Translations under genes and position numbers: made by a program
Assembly: GCA_011799875.1 (NCBI GenBank)
Contig: CM022302.1
Location: forward strand, 185,620,942-185,684,941
Source: Thinopyrum elongatum
Taxonomy: Eukaryota > Streptophyta > Magnoliopsida > Poales > Poaceae
Length of the DNA: 64,000 bases
Direction: 5' to 3'
Notes under the pieces: model-generated
Databases searched by the model: none
Told to the model about the DNA's origin: nothing
What the model saw: only the letters and a program-made list of their open reading frames with translations
In this document: positions 10,265-22,740 of the stretch, one piece after another
Layout of the letters: every line of letters begins with the position of its first letter
How positions within the stretch are numbered: position 1 is the stretch's first letter

Positions 10265-13031
10265 CATATAAAACTAACAAATTCGACATGCCGCTGGGAG
10301 TCTTCGTGGGAGTGAACCATCATCTACAGAGCAACATATTTGCTGTCGCCCTTGTGCGAGATGAAACGATACCGTCGTTCGAGTGGGTTTTCAAAACATT
10401 CTTGAGGTGTATGAACAACAAGCCACCAATCTGCATGCTCATAGGTACAAAAAAACAACACCTGTATACTTATGTTTGTTTGGTACACTTCTATTTCTTC
10501 CGTCTTTCTTACACACAATCAACTTAATAAAAAAACACTATTTGCGCCTTCTCAGACCAATGTTCTTCGATGAAGGCAGCATTAAAAACTATCCTCCCAG
10601 ATACATTACATAAGTTGTGTCGGTTGCATATCATGAAGAAGTACAAAGACCACCTCGCCTTGCTGTATAAGGCGCACGAGAAACTCAAGGATGACCTCAC
10701 TGCGGTGCTGAAGCACCCACTAATGCCGTCAAAATTTGAACGGGCATGGAAGGACCTCATTCAGAAATACAACTTGCAAAACGACGAAGTGATGAATTCG
10801 CTGTGGGATGATAGGCACGAGTGGATCTCAGCTTACTACAAGGAAATTTTCTGTGCTCGGATGACTTCCACGCAGAGAAGCGAGAGACCACATATTGAAG
10901 AAAAACTTTGTCAAAGAGAAGCATGATCTACATATGTTTGCTCAATAGGTGGACAAGTGCATTCAGACCAGGAAGGCCGTCGAGCACGAAGAGAGAGTAG
11001 GAAATGAGGTAAATAAAATGTCCATAAAAAACTGCTAAATATAACTACAAAAACAAACAATTTTTCCATTTCTCTGATTCGTAACGCTGCATTTCTGATC
11101 ATGCAGCCAGAGGTAAAGACAACAACCCAGTTTGGGTTCAAAGTTCAGCTATCAAAAGTGTATACAAGGGTAGTTTTTGCAGATTTCAAAGAAACACTCT
11201 ACCGTAGCACTGCATTCAGAGCAGAACGGTGCCCTGAGAACCCGACAAAGTACCTCGTACACCACTACAACAGATCGGATGCATTTGACTGGGCAAGGCA
11301 TAATTTCCAAGTGGTCGCCGATGAAGAGAAAGGTGTCTACGAATGTGAGTGCAAACTCTAGACACACACAGGTGCGACTCGCTAGCAAAAAAAAATTATA
11401 ATTTCTGATAGTCATGCATGAAAGCTCACTTACTGAACTTTAAAAGTCCACATGCATGAGTAATTCACAAAACCAAGTGAAGTTCACTTCCTTAAAATGA
11501 AAAAATAACAAACAAAAATATGTGTTTATTAATTTCATGCAGTTCACTTACAAAACAAAGAAAACATGTGTTGTCTGCAGGGCTCTTTTGCGTCCATGTG
11601 TTATGCATGCTTTCTCACCTAAGAGTACTCAAGATTCCTGAGGTGTACATCATGAAAAGATACACCCGAAACGCAAGATCAAATGCAATGTTTGATAGAA
11701 GAGACTATGAAAAAACAGCACCAGATGGAAGTTCGCTTTTTTGCCATAGAAAATTGGTGACAGAAACAACAATGGACCTTGCAAACAGAGCGACAAGGTC
11801 CGACGCTGGGTCCGACAGAGCATTGTATGGTATGAGGGCACTGATCGAGGAAGTTGATGTGCTCAACGAAGAAGAAGAAGAAGAAGCAGCAAAACTAAAG
11901 CAAGCAGAGAAATCCCAGCATGACAATAATACCGAGCAAGTAGAAAATACCGAACACAGCACAACTGGTGCAATAAAAAAAGAAACAATTCTTCCACCTC
12001 CTGTTTCAAACACAAGAGGAAGGAAGAAAGGGGGCGATGCAACCCAAAAAAAGGTTGCATGCAAGGAGAAAAATGATGACAAAAATAGTAAGCCACAGCC
12101 TGAGCTGGACAGTGACGGTCACCCACTAGGAATAAACAGGTGCAAGACATGTAATGAAATCAGCGGCCACAATTCCAGGACATGTAAAAAAAGACATGAA
12201 CAAGAAAACCATGGACATGGCGATGCTCAACCAAACAGAGATTCCGCTGACAACACTAAGAAATGGACGAAACCGAGACATTGCAGCATCTGCAAAAAGA
12301 GGAAGAGACACAATTCAAGAACCTGCCCCAAAAGAACAAGATCAGAAAACAAGGAAGACGAAGAAGATGAAATCACAGAAGAAGATGGTGACACAACTGA
12401 AGAAGAAATGGCATATGAAGAAGTAGATGAAGAAGAGGAGGAGGAAGAAGAAGAGAGTGAAGAGGACGAAGAAACTGAAGGAGTGGCTTATGAAGAAGCA
12501 GATGAAGAAAAGGAGGAAGAGGAATAAGAGAGTGAAGAGGGCGATGAACATGATGAAACAATGCCCACAAGACCACCAAACAAAAGACAGAAAACACAAG
12601 GGAATGCTGTTGTACAGAAACAACCGAGAACGACAACACATACAAAAAACAAGGTAGGAGCACGAAAGGATGCAGTTCACAGCGCTGGAAAACAAAAGCC
12701 GCCATCAACCATCACGCGAGGAGCAAAGAAGATTGCAGTTCACAGCGCTGGAAAACAAAAGCCGCCATCAACCATCACGCGAGGAGCAAAGAAGGATGCA
12801 GTTCACAGCGCTGGAAAACAAAAGCCGCCATCAACCATCACGCGAGGAGCAAAGAAGATTGCAGTTCACAGCGCTGGAAAACAAAAGCCGCCATCAACCA
12901 GCATGCGAGGGGCTACAAACACAACGGTGCAAAGACAAGAACCAATAACACCGCCACGGAAAACAAAAGAAAGTGCAACATTAGACACACTCCAGTCACC
13001 GCGAAGAAGCAGCAGGTTAACGACCAAATAG
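10265..13031 (+). pseudogene. FAR1-like MULE transposase, copy A (3' part)
   Basis: The reading starts abruptly at 10265 with the transposase core (YKTNKFDMPLGVFVGVNHH), at the codon where the gypsy element is inserted. By comparison with copy B the likely exons are 10266-10444, 10556-11008, 11107-11371 and 11581-13031. Visible parts are the second catalytic Asp (DQCSSM, formed across the first splice), the region around the catalytic Glu (TSTQRSE), the SWIM zinc-finger region (YECECKL ... LFCVHVLCML), two zinc knuckles of spacing C-x2-C-x5-H-x4-C (CKTCNEISGHNSRTC and CSICKKRKRHNSRTC), an acidic tract, a four-fold 21-residue repeat and a basic RRSSRL tail. Breaks: about 5 bases missing near 10885, stops at 10946, 11359 and 12525. 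FAR1/MULE transposases excise and insert Mutator-like elements. Its 5' half lies beyond the window. Confidence 0.85.
12671..12910 (+). repeat. 63-bp tandem repeat inside the transposase C-terminus
   Basis: Four units start at 12671, 12734, 12797 and 12860, exactly 63 bases apart, so the frame is kept. Each encodes HSAGKQKPPSTITRGAKK plus two or three residues, and each begins with TGCAGTTCAC, the word dispersed through the surrounding non-coding DNA. Confidence 0.95.
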
Positions 13032-13377
13032 ATGCAGTTCAATAAATTAATCATATATATAGCAGTTTGCATATCTGTATGACTTATGTATCAGTTTAAA
13101 TTTTGTGTAAACACAAATTTCCCGCTGACTATGCGTTCTTCAACTAAACCATACGAGAGAAATGATGTATAGAGTAAACCATATATATAGCAGTCTGGAG
13201 TAAACATTGACACATTTTGATCCACAACCCATAAAAAAATGCAGTTAGCTCATAGACAGCATGAAGTTCTGACTTATAATCCAAGCTGTTCAGATCACAA
13301 AAGTACTTATTACAAATCACATCAAAAGATGAAACGTTCGATACGCAAAAGTACTTATTACAATCAACCCCATAACC
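13032..13377. other. spacer between transposase A and B3-like gene
   Basis: About 350 bases, AT-rich, between convergent genes. It has a TGCAGTTCA word at 13033 and otherwise nothing that I can identify. Confidence 0.5.
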
Positions 13378-14410
13378 TTAACCAATCACATCAAACGTGA
13401 TTCTAACCATATGATCCTCGAGTTCAAAGAAGTTGAGGACAACAACTTGCTAAGACTTCAGGCCACTATCAATGACAAATTCCTTCCAGCCTTTTTGCAG
13501 ATACAGCCGCCCATCAACGCCTACACGGTACTTGGCTGGTTTCAGGTGTCCATTGCCGAGAACAACTTGGAGAATTCCCTTCTTCTTGAGCCAGAGATAC
13601 CTAACACCTCGTTGCGGGATTTTCTGCAAAAAATAATAAAACTGTTTGAGGACGATACTAGCAGTACAATTCTCATACTGTGCACAGAGCAGTAAAAACC
13701 TACACACAGTACAGACACGAGCTAGATGAAGTGCACAACAGTCCAACAAGCAGTACAGATAAAACGCACGCTAGTATGCAGTACGAAACATGCTAATATG
13801 CAGTACGCTTCTACCTATCATGCAGTTCTTAAGAATAGCTGCATGTAGTACACACCGTACAAGCAGGGAAAATTGTGAAAACTAGTAGTGCTCATCTAAT
13901 ATCTAAGCAGTTCACATATTGTAACCATGCAAACTAAAACACGAGCTCCATGCACACAAGCAAAAAAATAAAAACAAGATATAAGTACACAGTGCAGTAC
14001 ACTTCAATAAAACAAAATAAGTGCATTCCTAAAATACTAGAAGTTCAGACTAGTATGGAATTATACAAAAAAATAAAAGACACAAAGAAAAAATCAGATC
14101 AAGCAAAAAATACCATCTTGTAGTGAGTCTCCACGTCTGTTGGCGTAAGCTGATGGACAAAAGGACTTGTGCGGCCAAGGCCACGGCGAAGCAGGGCGGA
14201 ATAGAACGCAGCAACGTTGATGTGGCCCATATCCAATCCTTCTGTGAATACTATGCCACATGCAAGCTGCTCCGCTCGCCCAGCTCGACAAAAGACCTTG
14301 CCCCCCCAGCGAGCACGACGGGCCTGCGAGCAAGCTGAGCAATCACAGTGCATCGGCACACCACAAGCATGGCCGCAGCAGGAGAGATTCGCGCAGGGGC
14401 CTGGAGCCAT
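13378..14410 (-). pseudogene. B3-domain-like protein gene, copy 1
   Basis: Exon 1 starts at 14410 (MAPGPCANLSCCGHACG) and encodes a Cys-rich N-terminus ending FVHQLTPTDVETHYKM; a GT donor follows near 14115. Exon 2 begins after a TGCAG acceptor near 13630 and ends at the TAA at 13378-13380. It encodes YRVGVDGRLYLQKGWKEFV...VVLNFFELEDHMVRITFDV, which fits the second half of a plant B3 DNA-binding fold (the 'GW..F' turn followed by a hydrophobic strand). One in-frame TAG follows GLKS. The exon 1 end resembles the other B3-like gene at 41830 (FLHRLTSTDLQ). B3 domains bind DNA; target unknown. The B3 call rests on pattern only. Confidence 0.55.
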
Positions 14411-14717
14411 CGCAACAAAAACCTAGAAAATGAAAAGAAATAAAGAGAGGCTGGAGGAAGGAGAGAAGTTGTGGCCAGAGGAGAAATGAACTGCAAAGGA
14501 AGGTTAGAAGTTGGCCTACATTTATAGAAGAGGAATGCAAAAAGGTCTAGACACGCAGAAAATAAAAGTGAAAATTAAATGAGAGTTAATGAAACTTATG
14601 TTACCAAGAATGAAGGACAATCAATAAAGGCTTATGTTACCAAAGAAAAAGGACAAAAAAAGGTGTACTTTGACTGCAGCACTTCCCACCCACTAACCGC
14701 AGCTCATTAAATATTTA
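14411..14717. other. upstream region of B3-like gene, copy 1
   Basis: About 300 AT-rich bases with purine-rich stretches. No gene seen. It probably includes the promoter of the minus-strand B3-like gene, but no clear TATA box stands out. Confidence 0.4.
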
Positions 14718-15600
14718 TATTTCTAAAAAATTATAATCCGCAGACCATTCTAAACAAAAGTGAATGCAGTTCATCAAAGTAATATCAGGAAGTTCACAAT
14801 GTGTGTGCATGAAGTGCAGTACATGCTCAAAATGAAGCACAAGAGAAGCACTTTCCTGCAGTGCACAACGCATAGACTTAGTGCATGTAATGCAGTCCGT
14901 AAATGTAAGCAATGTAGTCCGCAACGTTGGTACAAGCAGTCACAATGTTGGCACAAAAAAGGATGCATGCAGTGCAAAATGTGTACACCTGCAGCACAGG
15001 ACTCTGATGAATGCAGTGCACACAGACCTAACAAAGCAGTGCACACCGTATATTAGAAAAAGAATACGTAAGAGGAAAAACACTAAAGAAAAATGCGACC
15101 AGCATGCAGTGCACAAAAATGTACCTGCATATGTAGTGCGGAATGTGTGCACATGCAGTACACAAACCTGATGAATGCAGTGCAAAATGATTTACTAAGC
15201 AGTGCACGCCCTATATTAGAAAAATACGTAAGAGGAAAATTATAAAAAAAAATTGACCACCCAGGTGCAACCAGGCCCCAGCCAGTCTCGTAGTAAGTCT
15301 GCGCCCAAAGTAGGCGAGTCCGTTCTGAGCCACGATGTATGGGGCCGGGCACACATGGGCCCACAGGTCAGAGAGGATAGAGCAGCGAGCGCCGTGTATA
15401 AGCGCCCAAATAAGTAACCAGAGGAGTTCGATACGGCTGCCTCGCCAGGGCTTATAAACAGGTCGGGCACGCTCTCGGCGGGCGAGGTGGGACTAAACAT
15501 TAGCGCGCACACACAGCGCACCGGGAACCAGCCGTGCTGATGGGCCTACTTGGGCCGAATGCGTTTTCGCTCCACAAACACAGGCCCAACACGCTAGAGT
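14718..15600 (+). repeat. shared non-coding block X, copy 1
   Basis: Homologous to 17950-18640 and, over its right two thirds, to 40560-41440. The left part is dense in TGCAGTNCA words, for example near 14763, 14857, 14888, 15011, 15034, 15103, 15154 and 15176, all on the plus strand. The right part (15255-15590) is GC-rich and starts GACCACCCAGGTGCAACC in every copy, ending in GGGCC/GCCCA-rich sequence. It looks like a promoter or element-terminal block, not a gene. Confidence 0.8.
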
Positions 15601-16483
15601 AGTTAAAATAACACGACCCACTAAAAAAACAGTAAGTACAAAAATAAAACATCAAAGAAAAATGAGAAACTTTTTTTAAATGAATAACAACCACACAAAA
15701 AATGTGTGTGGGCACTGCCAGAAACTACAGTTCGCTCTCATAAATAAAATGCAGGAAGCCCCAAGTCAACGTACAAATGCAGTCCGCGACCTACAACAAT
15801 GCAGTTCGTCACGTGGAAGCAGGAAGTATTGTTACTTCTGAAATGCAGTTCCCTTTCTACTGCATTGCAGTAGGGCTAAAATCAAGAATGTAGCCTTGTT
15901 AGTTAAGCAAAGCAGTCCGATACACCTATCCACACTACCCTCCATCCACACAAAAGCTGCATCACCATCATCTATAAAAAAAAGAGAAAATAAGAAAGAA
16001 CTCCATCGAAAAAGTAATGTGCGTACATCTGTATGAATCCTGATCCAATCTAATACAGTATATGAAGAATAAAAATCAGTTGCATGCAGTACAATTTATG
16101 GACATATGCAGTTCTATCATGATACCAAAGAGGTGCACTTACTAGGAAAATTCACCGAAAACACAATCATCACATTTTCTGACAGTTGCGTGCATGCCTG
16201 AAGTTGTCACAAAAATAGAGGCGACGATGTTTCGGATTTCCAACGCACTAAGATAGTCTCCACATAGCAGAACCTCTCTGCAATTGCCACGTAACTGAAA
16301 ACACAACCCCACCATGCTACCACCCCCTCCACCACTCCCACGTCCCGTCACAGAGAGCAGAGGAGAGCAGAAGAGAAAACACAACTGCTTCATCCCCCCA
16401 AAAACCCCATTGCAGCTTCTTCTCCCCACTTCCTTTCACTAACCTCTCTCTCCAGAACAAACGCGAGAGAGCAGAGGAGAGCC
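15601..16483. other. spacer and promoter of exonuclease-like gene 1
   Basis: Non-coding. TGCAGTNC words occur near 15777, 15799, 15841, 15911, 16085 and 16107, all plus strand. The stretch just before the gene (16300-16480) is pyrimidine- and GAGA-rich, like a 5' leader. No other feature seen. Confidence 0.5.
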
Positions 16484-17614
16484 ATGGCGGATGCACCTCT
16501 GTACAAGCAGCGCCGTAGGTACACCAGGGAGCTCCACAACGTCGACCTCCACGGCAACCACAAGCTCCACGTCATTTGCACAAGCAAGGGTCAAGACGTG
16601 GACAAGATGCTGTCCACGCTCAGGAGGAAGCTCGGCGGAATGCCCGTCAAACTAGTCAGCATTGATGTCGAGTACACGCACTACGTGAAGCCACAGTTGG
16701 TTCTCATTTTTAAAAACCCTGGCATAGGAATTCATTGACAGTTTTCATCTGGCTCCATGTAACTCATGTGTTCAATTCTTAAATTAGATGATCTAGCGAT
16801 CCACGCAGTTTTATTTTGTTTTACCAAATACAAATTATCTGCCTGAACAATAGAAAACTGCACCATTGTTGCCTACTTTCAATCCTGTATGGATTTGGAT
16901 GTAAAAAAGATCATAGTCCAGACTATCCAAAACATGTATGAAATTCAATTCAAGACAACAAACATGCATTGTTTATGGAATCTATTATGAGATTTACTAG
17001 TTATGCTGTACAAAGTATTAGCAGATACTCACTACAACAGATTCAGGGATTCATATTGCACTTCAGTTTCAGAAAAAATCAAAAAAACATAGGTGGTTCT
17101 CAAAAATAACTAGTACAGTCTCACTATATTCAGTCTATACAAACATCTTGCAGGCCAATGGAACTAGACAAATTCCTCATGAATGATGAATACACCTTCG
17201 CCGAATTCACCATTGAAGGAGACAAAAAACAAGCTGAAGCTATCTGGCTTGGAGATCAACTCTGACAACTACATTGATATTCAGGTGGAATGGAGAGACC
17301 CATACAACAAAAAGAAGTTTGACTCTTTGGCTGATGTTGCCGGTAGGCTGATCGACATTCACTACCATGACATGAAGAACAAAATCAACCGCAAGGAGGA
17401 CTATACTCTGTGGGGGTTTTGCCTGCTGCCAGACAAGCTTATCAAGTATGCAGCAATAGATGCATTCGCAACCTACGAGTCATGGAGAATCATCTACGAT
17501 GTCATAATGGGACTAGACAGGGCAGAAGGAGAAAAAGAAACGAAGAAGAAGAACAAGGCTGTAATCCCATACAAGAACATGAACAGGGCTACGTTTAGTT
17601 TCATTTTACTTTAG
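16484..17614 (+). pseudogene. DEDD 3'-5' exonuclease-like gene, copy 1
   Basis: The start at 16484 gives MADAPLYKQRRRYTRELHN. Exon 1 ends near 16695 after SIDVEYTHYVKPQ, which holds the Exo I motif (D-x-E). Exon 2 begins after a TGCAG acceptor near 17158 with PMELDKFLMNDEYTFAEFTIEGDK, carrying the second Asp, then a one-base insertion in an A run (about 17226) shifts the frame to KLKLSGLEINSDNYID. The third motif is YAAIDAFATY (Y-x3-D). The layout fits the plant WRN-exonuclease/RNase D-like DEDDy family, but the segment between Exo I and II is short, as if an exon were lost. A second copy lies at 30372. Nuclease on DNA or RNA ends; substrate unknown. Confidence 0.7.
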
Positions 17615-17949
17615 TGGTTGTGTTGTTCTTTGTTTCCTGTCTGCTAGGTTTTGCTTATGTCCATTGCTTCATATCGAATGTTTCTTTGTAAAAACAATGT
17701 CGTTGCACTAGGTAATGATTGTTTAGTTTGTATTAGAACAAGTATCCAGACAACTTTGAAAAATCTGATGTGTGATACCAAAACATACTACACACATACA
17801 AAACAGATTCAAAAACAACGTTAAACAAAAAAATTAAGTACTCTGACTGCAACTCATACCTAAAAAAGAAAGATGAATGCAGTTCACAATGGTAAACATA
17901 AGCAGTGCCCATGAGTCTACATGCAGTCCACTAGAGTAATTAAAGGAAG
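17615..17949. other. 3' flank of exonuclease-like gene 1
   Basis: T-rich 3' untranslated-like sequence followed by an AT-rich spacer with TGCAGTTCA at 17877 and TGCAGTCCAC at 17922. No gene. Confidence 0.45.
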
Positions 17950-18640
17950 ACCATTAATATTAATATTTCTAAAAAAATATAATCGGCAGACCATTCTAAA
18001 CAAACGTGAATGCAGTTCATCAAAGTAATATCAGGCAGTTCACAAAGTGTGTACATGAAGTGCAGTACATGCTTAAATGAAGCACAAGAGGGACTGCAGC
18101 CACTTTCGTGCAGTGCACAATACACAGACTCAGTACACGCAGTGCAGTGTGCAATGTTGGTACAAGCAGCACAAATGATATCATTTGTACTGCCACGAAT
18201 ACATGTAGGGCAAAAGAAAAAAATGCTTGCAATACGAAAAGAAAAAAATGACCACCCAGGTGCAACCAGGCCCCAGCCAGTCTCGTAGTAAGTATGCGCC
18301 CACAGTAGGAGAGTCCGTTTTGAGCCACGATGCATGGGGCCGGGCACACATGGGCCCATAGGTCAGAGAGGATAGAACAGCGAGCGCCGTGTATAAGCGC
18401 CCAAATAAGTAACCAGAGGAGTTCAATACCGTTGCCTCGCGAGGGCTTATAAACAGGTCCGGCGCACTCTCGGCGGGCGAGGTGGGACTAAACGTTACCG
18501 CACACACACAGCGCAAGAGCAAAGCACCCGTCCAGACCGACTTGGGCCGAATGCATCTTACACCACAACGGACCCAACACATTCTCACAGCCCAAAACCA
18601 ACAAGCCCCACGACCCACAACTAGCACACAACTCCAGTTC
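17950..18640 (+). repeat. shared non-coding block X, copy 2
   Basis: Matches block X copy 1 from the ATTTCTAAAAAA start through the GC-rich GACCACCCAGG part (18250-18560), with an internal deletion of some hundreds of bases. As at 40440, it lies directly after an exonuclease-like gene. It carries several TGCAGTNCA words. Confidence 0.75.
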
Positions 18641-18930
18641 CCTCGCACGTAAAAAAAATGCAGTCCGCTGTGCAGTTCGGTATGGGAAGGAAGATGTGCT
18701 CTCAATTAAGCATTGCAGTTCCCTTAGATGGCTGTTTTTTTCCAAGCAACCGCGAACACTGCCACTTGGCGGTTGCCACGACGAACTAAAACGGCGAGCG
18801 CACGTCCACTACCCACACTACCACGGCTAGCCCGCGTCCAACCGCCTCCTCCACAACCGAAAACACGACCCCCCATCACACCCTGGCTTGGTTGACAGGC
18901 TCACGGGGTGTGACGGGGGGGGGGGGGCAA

Positions 18931-20203
18931 CGGGGTGTGACGGACTCGCCTCTGCATGCGGCGCCGCGGCACGCCGCGTCGCCACCTGCTCTGGCTCATT
19001 CCAGGCTCGGCCTCGTAGAGGGGTGGGGAGGGGGGTCACGACCCCCCTCCCCACTCCCCCGCTCGGCCTCGCGCTAACGCACGCAATGCGCTTGGTTGAC
19101 AGGCGCAGTGCGGCTATTCTGTTTTCCAAACCCTAGAACGCACGCAACCCCAGAGCCACACCCCTAAGATAGACAGGGGGCGACGGGGTGTGACGGACTC
19201 GCCTCCGCCTGCGGCGCTGTGGCACGCCGTGTCGCCGCCTGCTCCGGCTCGTTCCAGGCTCGGCCTCGCAGGGGGTGGGGAGGGGGAGTCATGACCCCCC
19301 TCCCCACCCCCCCCCCGCTCGGCCTCGCGCTAATGCACGCAGTGCGCTTGGTTGACAGGCGCAGCGCGGCTATTCTGTTTTCCAAATCCCTAGAACGCAC
19401 GCAACCCCAGAGCCACACCCCTAAGATAGACAGGGGGGCGACGGGGTGTGACAGACTCGCCTCCGCATGCGGCGCCGCGGCACGCCGCGTCACCGTCTGC
19501 TCTGGCTCGTTCTAGGCTCGGCCTCACAGGGGGGTGGGGAGGGGGGTCACGACCCCCCTCCCCACCCCCCCGCTCGGCCTCGCGCTAACACACGCAGTGC
19601 GCTTGGTTGACAGGCGCAGTGCGGCTATTCTGTTTTCCAAACCCTAGAACGCACGCAACCCCAGAGTCACACCCCTAAGATAGACAGGGGGCGACGGGGT
19701 GTGACGGACTCACCTTCGCATGCCGCGCCGCGGCACGCCGCATCGCTGCCTGCTCCGGCTCGTTCCAGGCTCGGCCTCGTAGGGGGGTGGGGAGGGGGGG
19801 TCACGACCCCCCTCCCCAACCCTCCGCTCGGCCTCGCGCTAACGCACGCAGTGCGCTTGGTTGACAGGCGCAGTGTGGCTATTCTGTTTTCCAAACCCCT
19901 AGAACACACGCAACCCCAGAGCCACACCCCTAAGATAGACAGGGGGCGACGGGGTGTGATGGACTCGCCTCCGAATGCGGCGCCGCGGCACGCCTCGTCG
20001 CCACCTGCCCCAGCTCATTCCAAGCTCGGCCTCACAGGGGGGTGGGGAGGGGGGTCACGACCCCCTCTCCCCACCCCCCGCTCGGCCTCGCGCTAACACA
20101 CGCAGTGCGCTTGGTTGAGAGGCCCAATGCGGCTATTCTGTTTTCCAAACCCTAGAATGCACGCAACCCCAGAGCCACACCCCTAAGATAGATAGGGGGC
20201 GAC
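18931..20203. repeat. GC-rich satellite, five units of about 255 bp
   Basis: CGGGGTGTGACGGACTCGCC or a close variant recurs at 18931, 19184, 19442, 19695 and 19950, with a last partial start at 20203; periods are 253-258. Each unit contains a G-rich/C-rich inverted repeat (GGGGTGGGGAGGGGGGTC then ACGA then its complement) and an AAACCCTAG box. A run of 13 G precedes the array (18915-18927). ORFs across it are by-products of its base composition. Confidence 0.95.
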
Positions 20204-20549
20204 GGGGTGTGACGACCCCCTAAAGCCCGGTAAAAAAAAGGAAAGTTGTGCTGAAAAAAGAACTTAGCCATGATGCAGTTCAGTTATACACCTAAATGCA
20301 GTGCCATTCTGCAAAAAAAGTAGCCCTAGCCACATGTAAAAACAAAAATATACATATATAATATTTATATAAAATAAAACACACACAGTTTCATCCATAT
20401 ACGCTGCTGTGAAAAGCAGACGATACACAAGGACAGAAAAAGTAGTCTTTTCATACAAATTATCTACCTTAGACAGCACATAGTACACACCATAACCCTA
20501 GCTCTTGTCCATAAACAGGCCTTTAAACAGAAAATATGCCAAATGATTG
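20204..20549. other. spacer after the satellite
   Basis: AT-rich, with TGCAGTTCA at about 20274 and TGCAGTGCC at about 20296. It is the 3' flank of the minus-strand Ulp1 gene. No gene seen. Confidence 0.4.
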
Positions 20550-22740
20550 TTACTGCGACTGCGACAGGGAAGTAAGCCCGAGGCTTGCAATCAGATCTCG
20601 TAGCTCAGGCGGCATTTCTTCATAATACAACATGTTCAAAGGATTGAACAGCAGCTGGAAAATGTACTCCGCCTTCCAATCTTCAACAGCAGGCTGAAAA
20701 AAATAAAAAAATGCTGATCAGTGATTAAAAAAAAGGTTGTCGTAAGAACGAAAAGTGAAAAAATTTAAAAATTAAAATGATAACAAAAAAGAAGAAACAG
20801 ATAAGGTATTACATCGGATTTGACAATTCTGTCGACTAGATGCACGTCGTCATACACCTGCGCCAACCTCAGAACATAGATTCCACACTCGTTTGGTCCC
20901 TGCGCTGGCACGGCCGGGTAAGAGGGCTTCTCTGCCAATTTAACCCAGTCAGGGTGATTCTTAGAGTTATACAACTTTACACCATAAATCGTCTTCAATA
21001 GTTGAGTCATCCTCCTCATCTGGCAAAAGGTGGAAAGGCAGCACAAAGTAAAAAACACACGTCACAGATCAATAACTATCAGATGAAGCAAAAATACAAG
21101 TTCTTCTCAATGTCTAGACAGTCCCTCTTTTAAATGCATGTGAGGTCATTTCATTTTATCACTCTTTTACACAGATTGGGTGTGTGGGAGAAAATGCAGT
21201 TCTGTGTCGCATATGTTGCTGTGCGCTATATTAACAAGTGTGGTGCTATGTCTACTAACAATGCACGTGCAGTTTAAAAAAATATATGCAGTAGGAGAAA
21301 CACAAAAAGCTTTGCACTTGGCTAAAAAAAATGACATACCACTTCAGTGCAATCTGAGTGGTAGTCAGTCCTGCGCCACTTTGTCGTCAAATCAGGATGA
21401 CCAGTGTACTTCCTGGTGTCATGGATATCAATGCTCTGGCGATGCTGGTTCATCGTGTATAAGGCGTAGTGACCATCCTTGGAGCACGGCATCATAATCT
21501 GGCGCATCAAAAAACAAATGAAATGAAAGTTCATTCGACACGTAGCATTAGGACAACTGCTTCAAATAACTATAAAAAGAAATGCAACAAAGAAGAAAAT
21601 AAATGATGGAAAACAATGGCCTTACCAGTTTTGCGTCCAACAGGTTTTCGTCGCCAACAAAAACCTTGAACTGCCTAACTGCATCTTCTAAAACAAATGG
21701 GCTATGCACAACTGGCAACACAGGGGATCCTTCCTCATTTTTCTTCACGTGGGTTTCCATTTGAAGAACATACTGCATAGAAAAAGAACAAATAGGACAT
21801 GAAAAAAGAATAAAACATGCATGCACGCATGGACATAAAAAAATTCAGTATAAGAGAAAAAATGCACCAAAGCAAAAAAAACATGACAGCAGACACATTT
21901 ACCGTGATAAATAAAGGTGAAAGTAGCACACGTTCACCAGAACGATAAACTAAACTCATTTTAGGGTCTTCCTTCCAGTACTTAATGACAAAATCCATGA
22001 GATACGAGTCCATGCAAGCTCCGTTGCCAAATGTATTATAGATATAGTCAACTTTGACTGTATCGACATCACCAAAAGCATTATTCACCATGAAGAACAC
22101 GTTACTGCAGTAAACATACACAAATGGGATCAAAAAATAAAGTTAAAAACAAAACACACAAAAGGATGAAGGGCACACACATAAAACTTACTCGTTGTAT
22201 TTGGTTACAAAATCCTGGCTGAGAACGAGATCCTTTATTATCCTCGCCTCATCAATATATTTGAACCTCGGAGGCCTCAATTTCTCTAAAGAGCCTCTCA
22301 ACTTAAAATCCCTCTCACCTGCCCTCTTGTTCGAAAATACTTCAGCCTCATCTGCAGGAGGACGATTGATTGCTGCACTCCTAGTCCTAGTGACACGTGG
22401 CACCGACGTAACAAAATCACCATCATCAATATCAACTACCTCATGAGGAGAGCCGGGGCGAGCAACCTTTCCACATTTAGGTCTAGGTCCAGATACCGCA
22501 TCTGTGTTCAAAACATCTCCAGCAGAAGTACCAGAATTCTCTGGAGAGATTTCAATGGCACAATCCTCCATAACTACCTCAGAACCCTGCGACTCAAACA
22601 ATGATGTACAACCTCCATGAAGACCCCCATCAAAACCTGATAACGAGGAGAAAAAACATGGGAACACTCAGCCCAAATACAAAACCAAAAACATTAAATG
22701 CATCTCAATAATATAAAAAATGCAGTTCACTAAAGAAGAG

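Noticed and set aside
14774..15364. Cys/His-rich minus-strand frames such as 14774-15046 and 15083-15364
   Set aside because: They are antisense readings of repeated TGCAGTGCAC words (giving repeated ALH/CTA patterns) and recur at 40422-41050 for the same reason.
18827..20096. Several Arg/Pro/Ala-rich open frames on both strands
   Set aside because: They arise from the GC-rich satellite, repeat with its period and match no family.
18931..20203. AAACCCTAG boxes as interstitial telomere repeats
   Set aside because: There is one box per 255-bp unit and no tandem TTTAGGG array; they are single telobox-like words.
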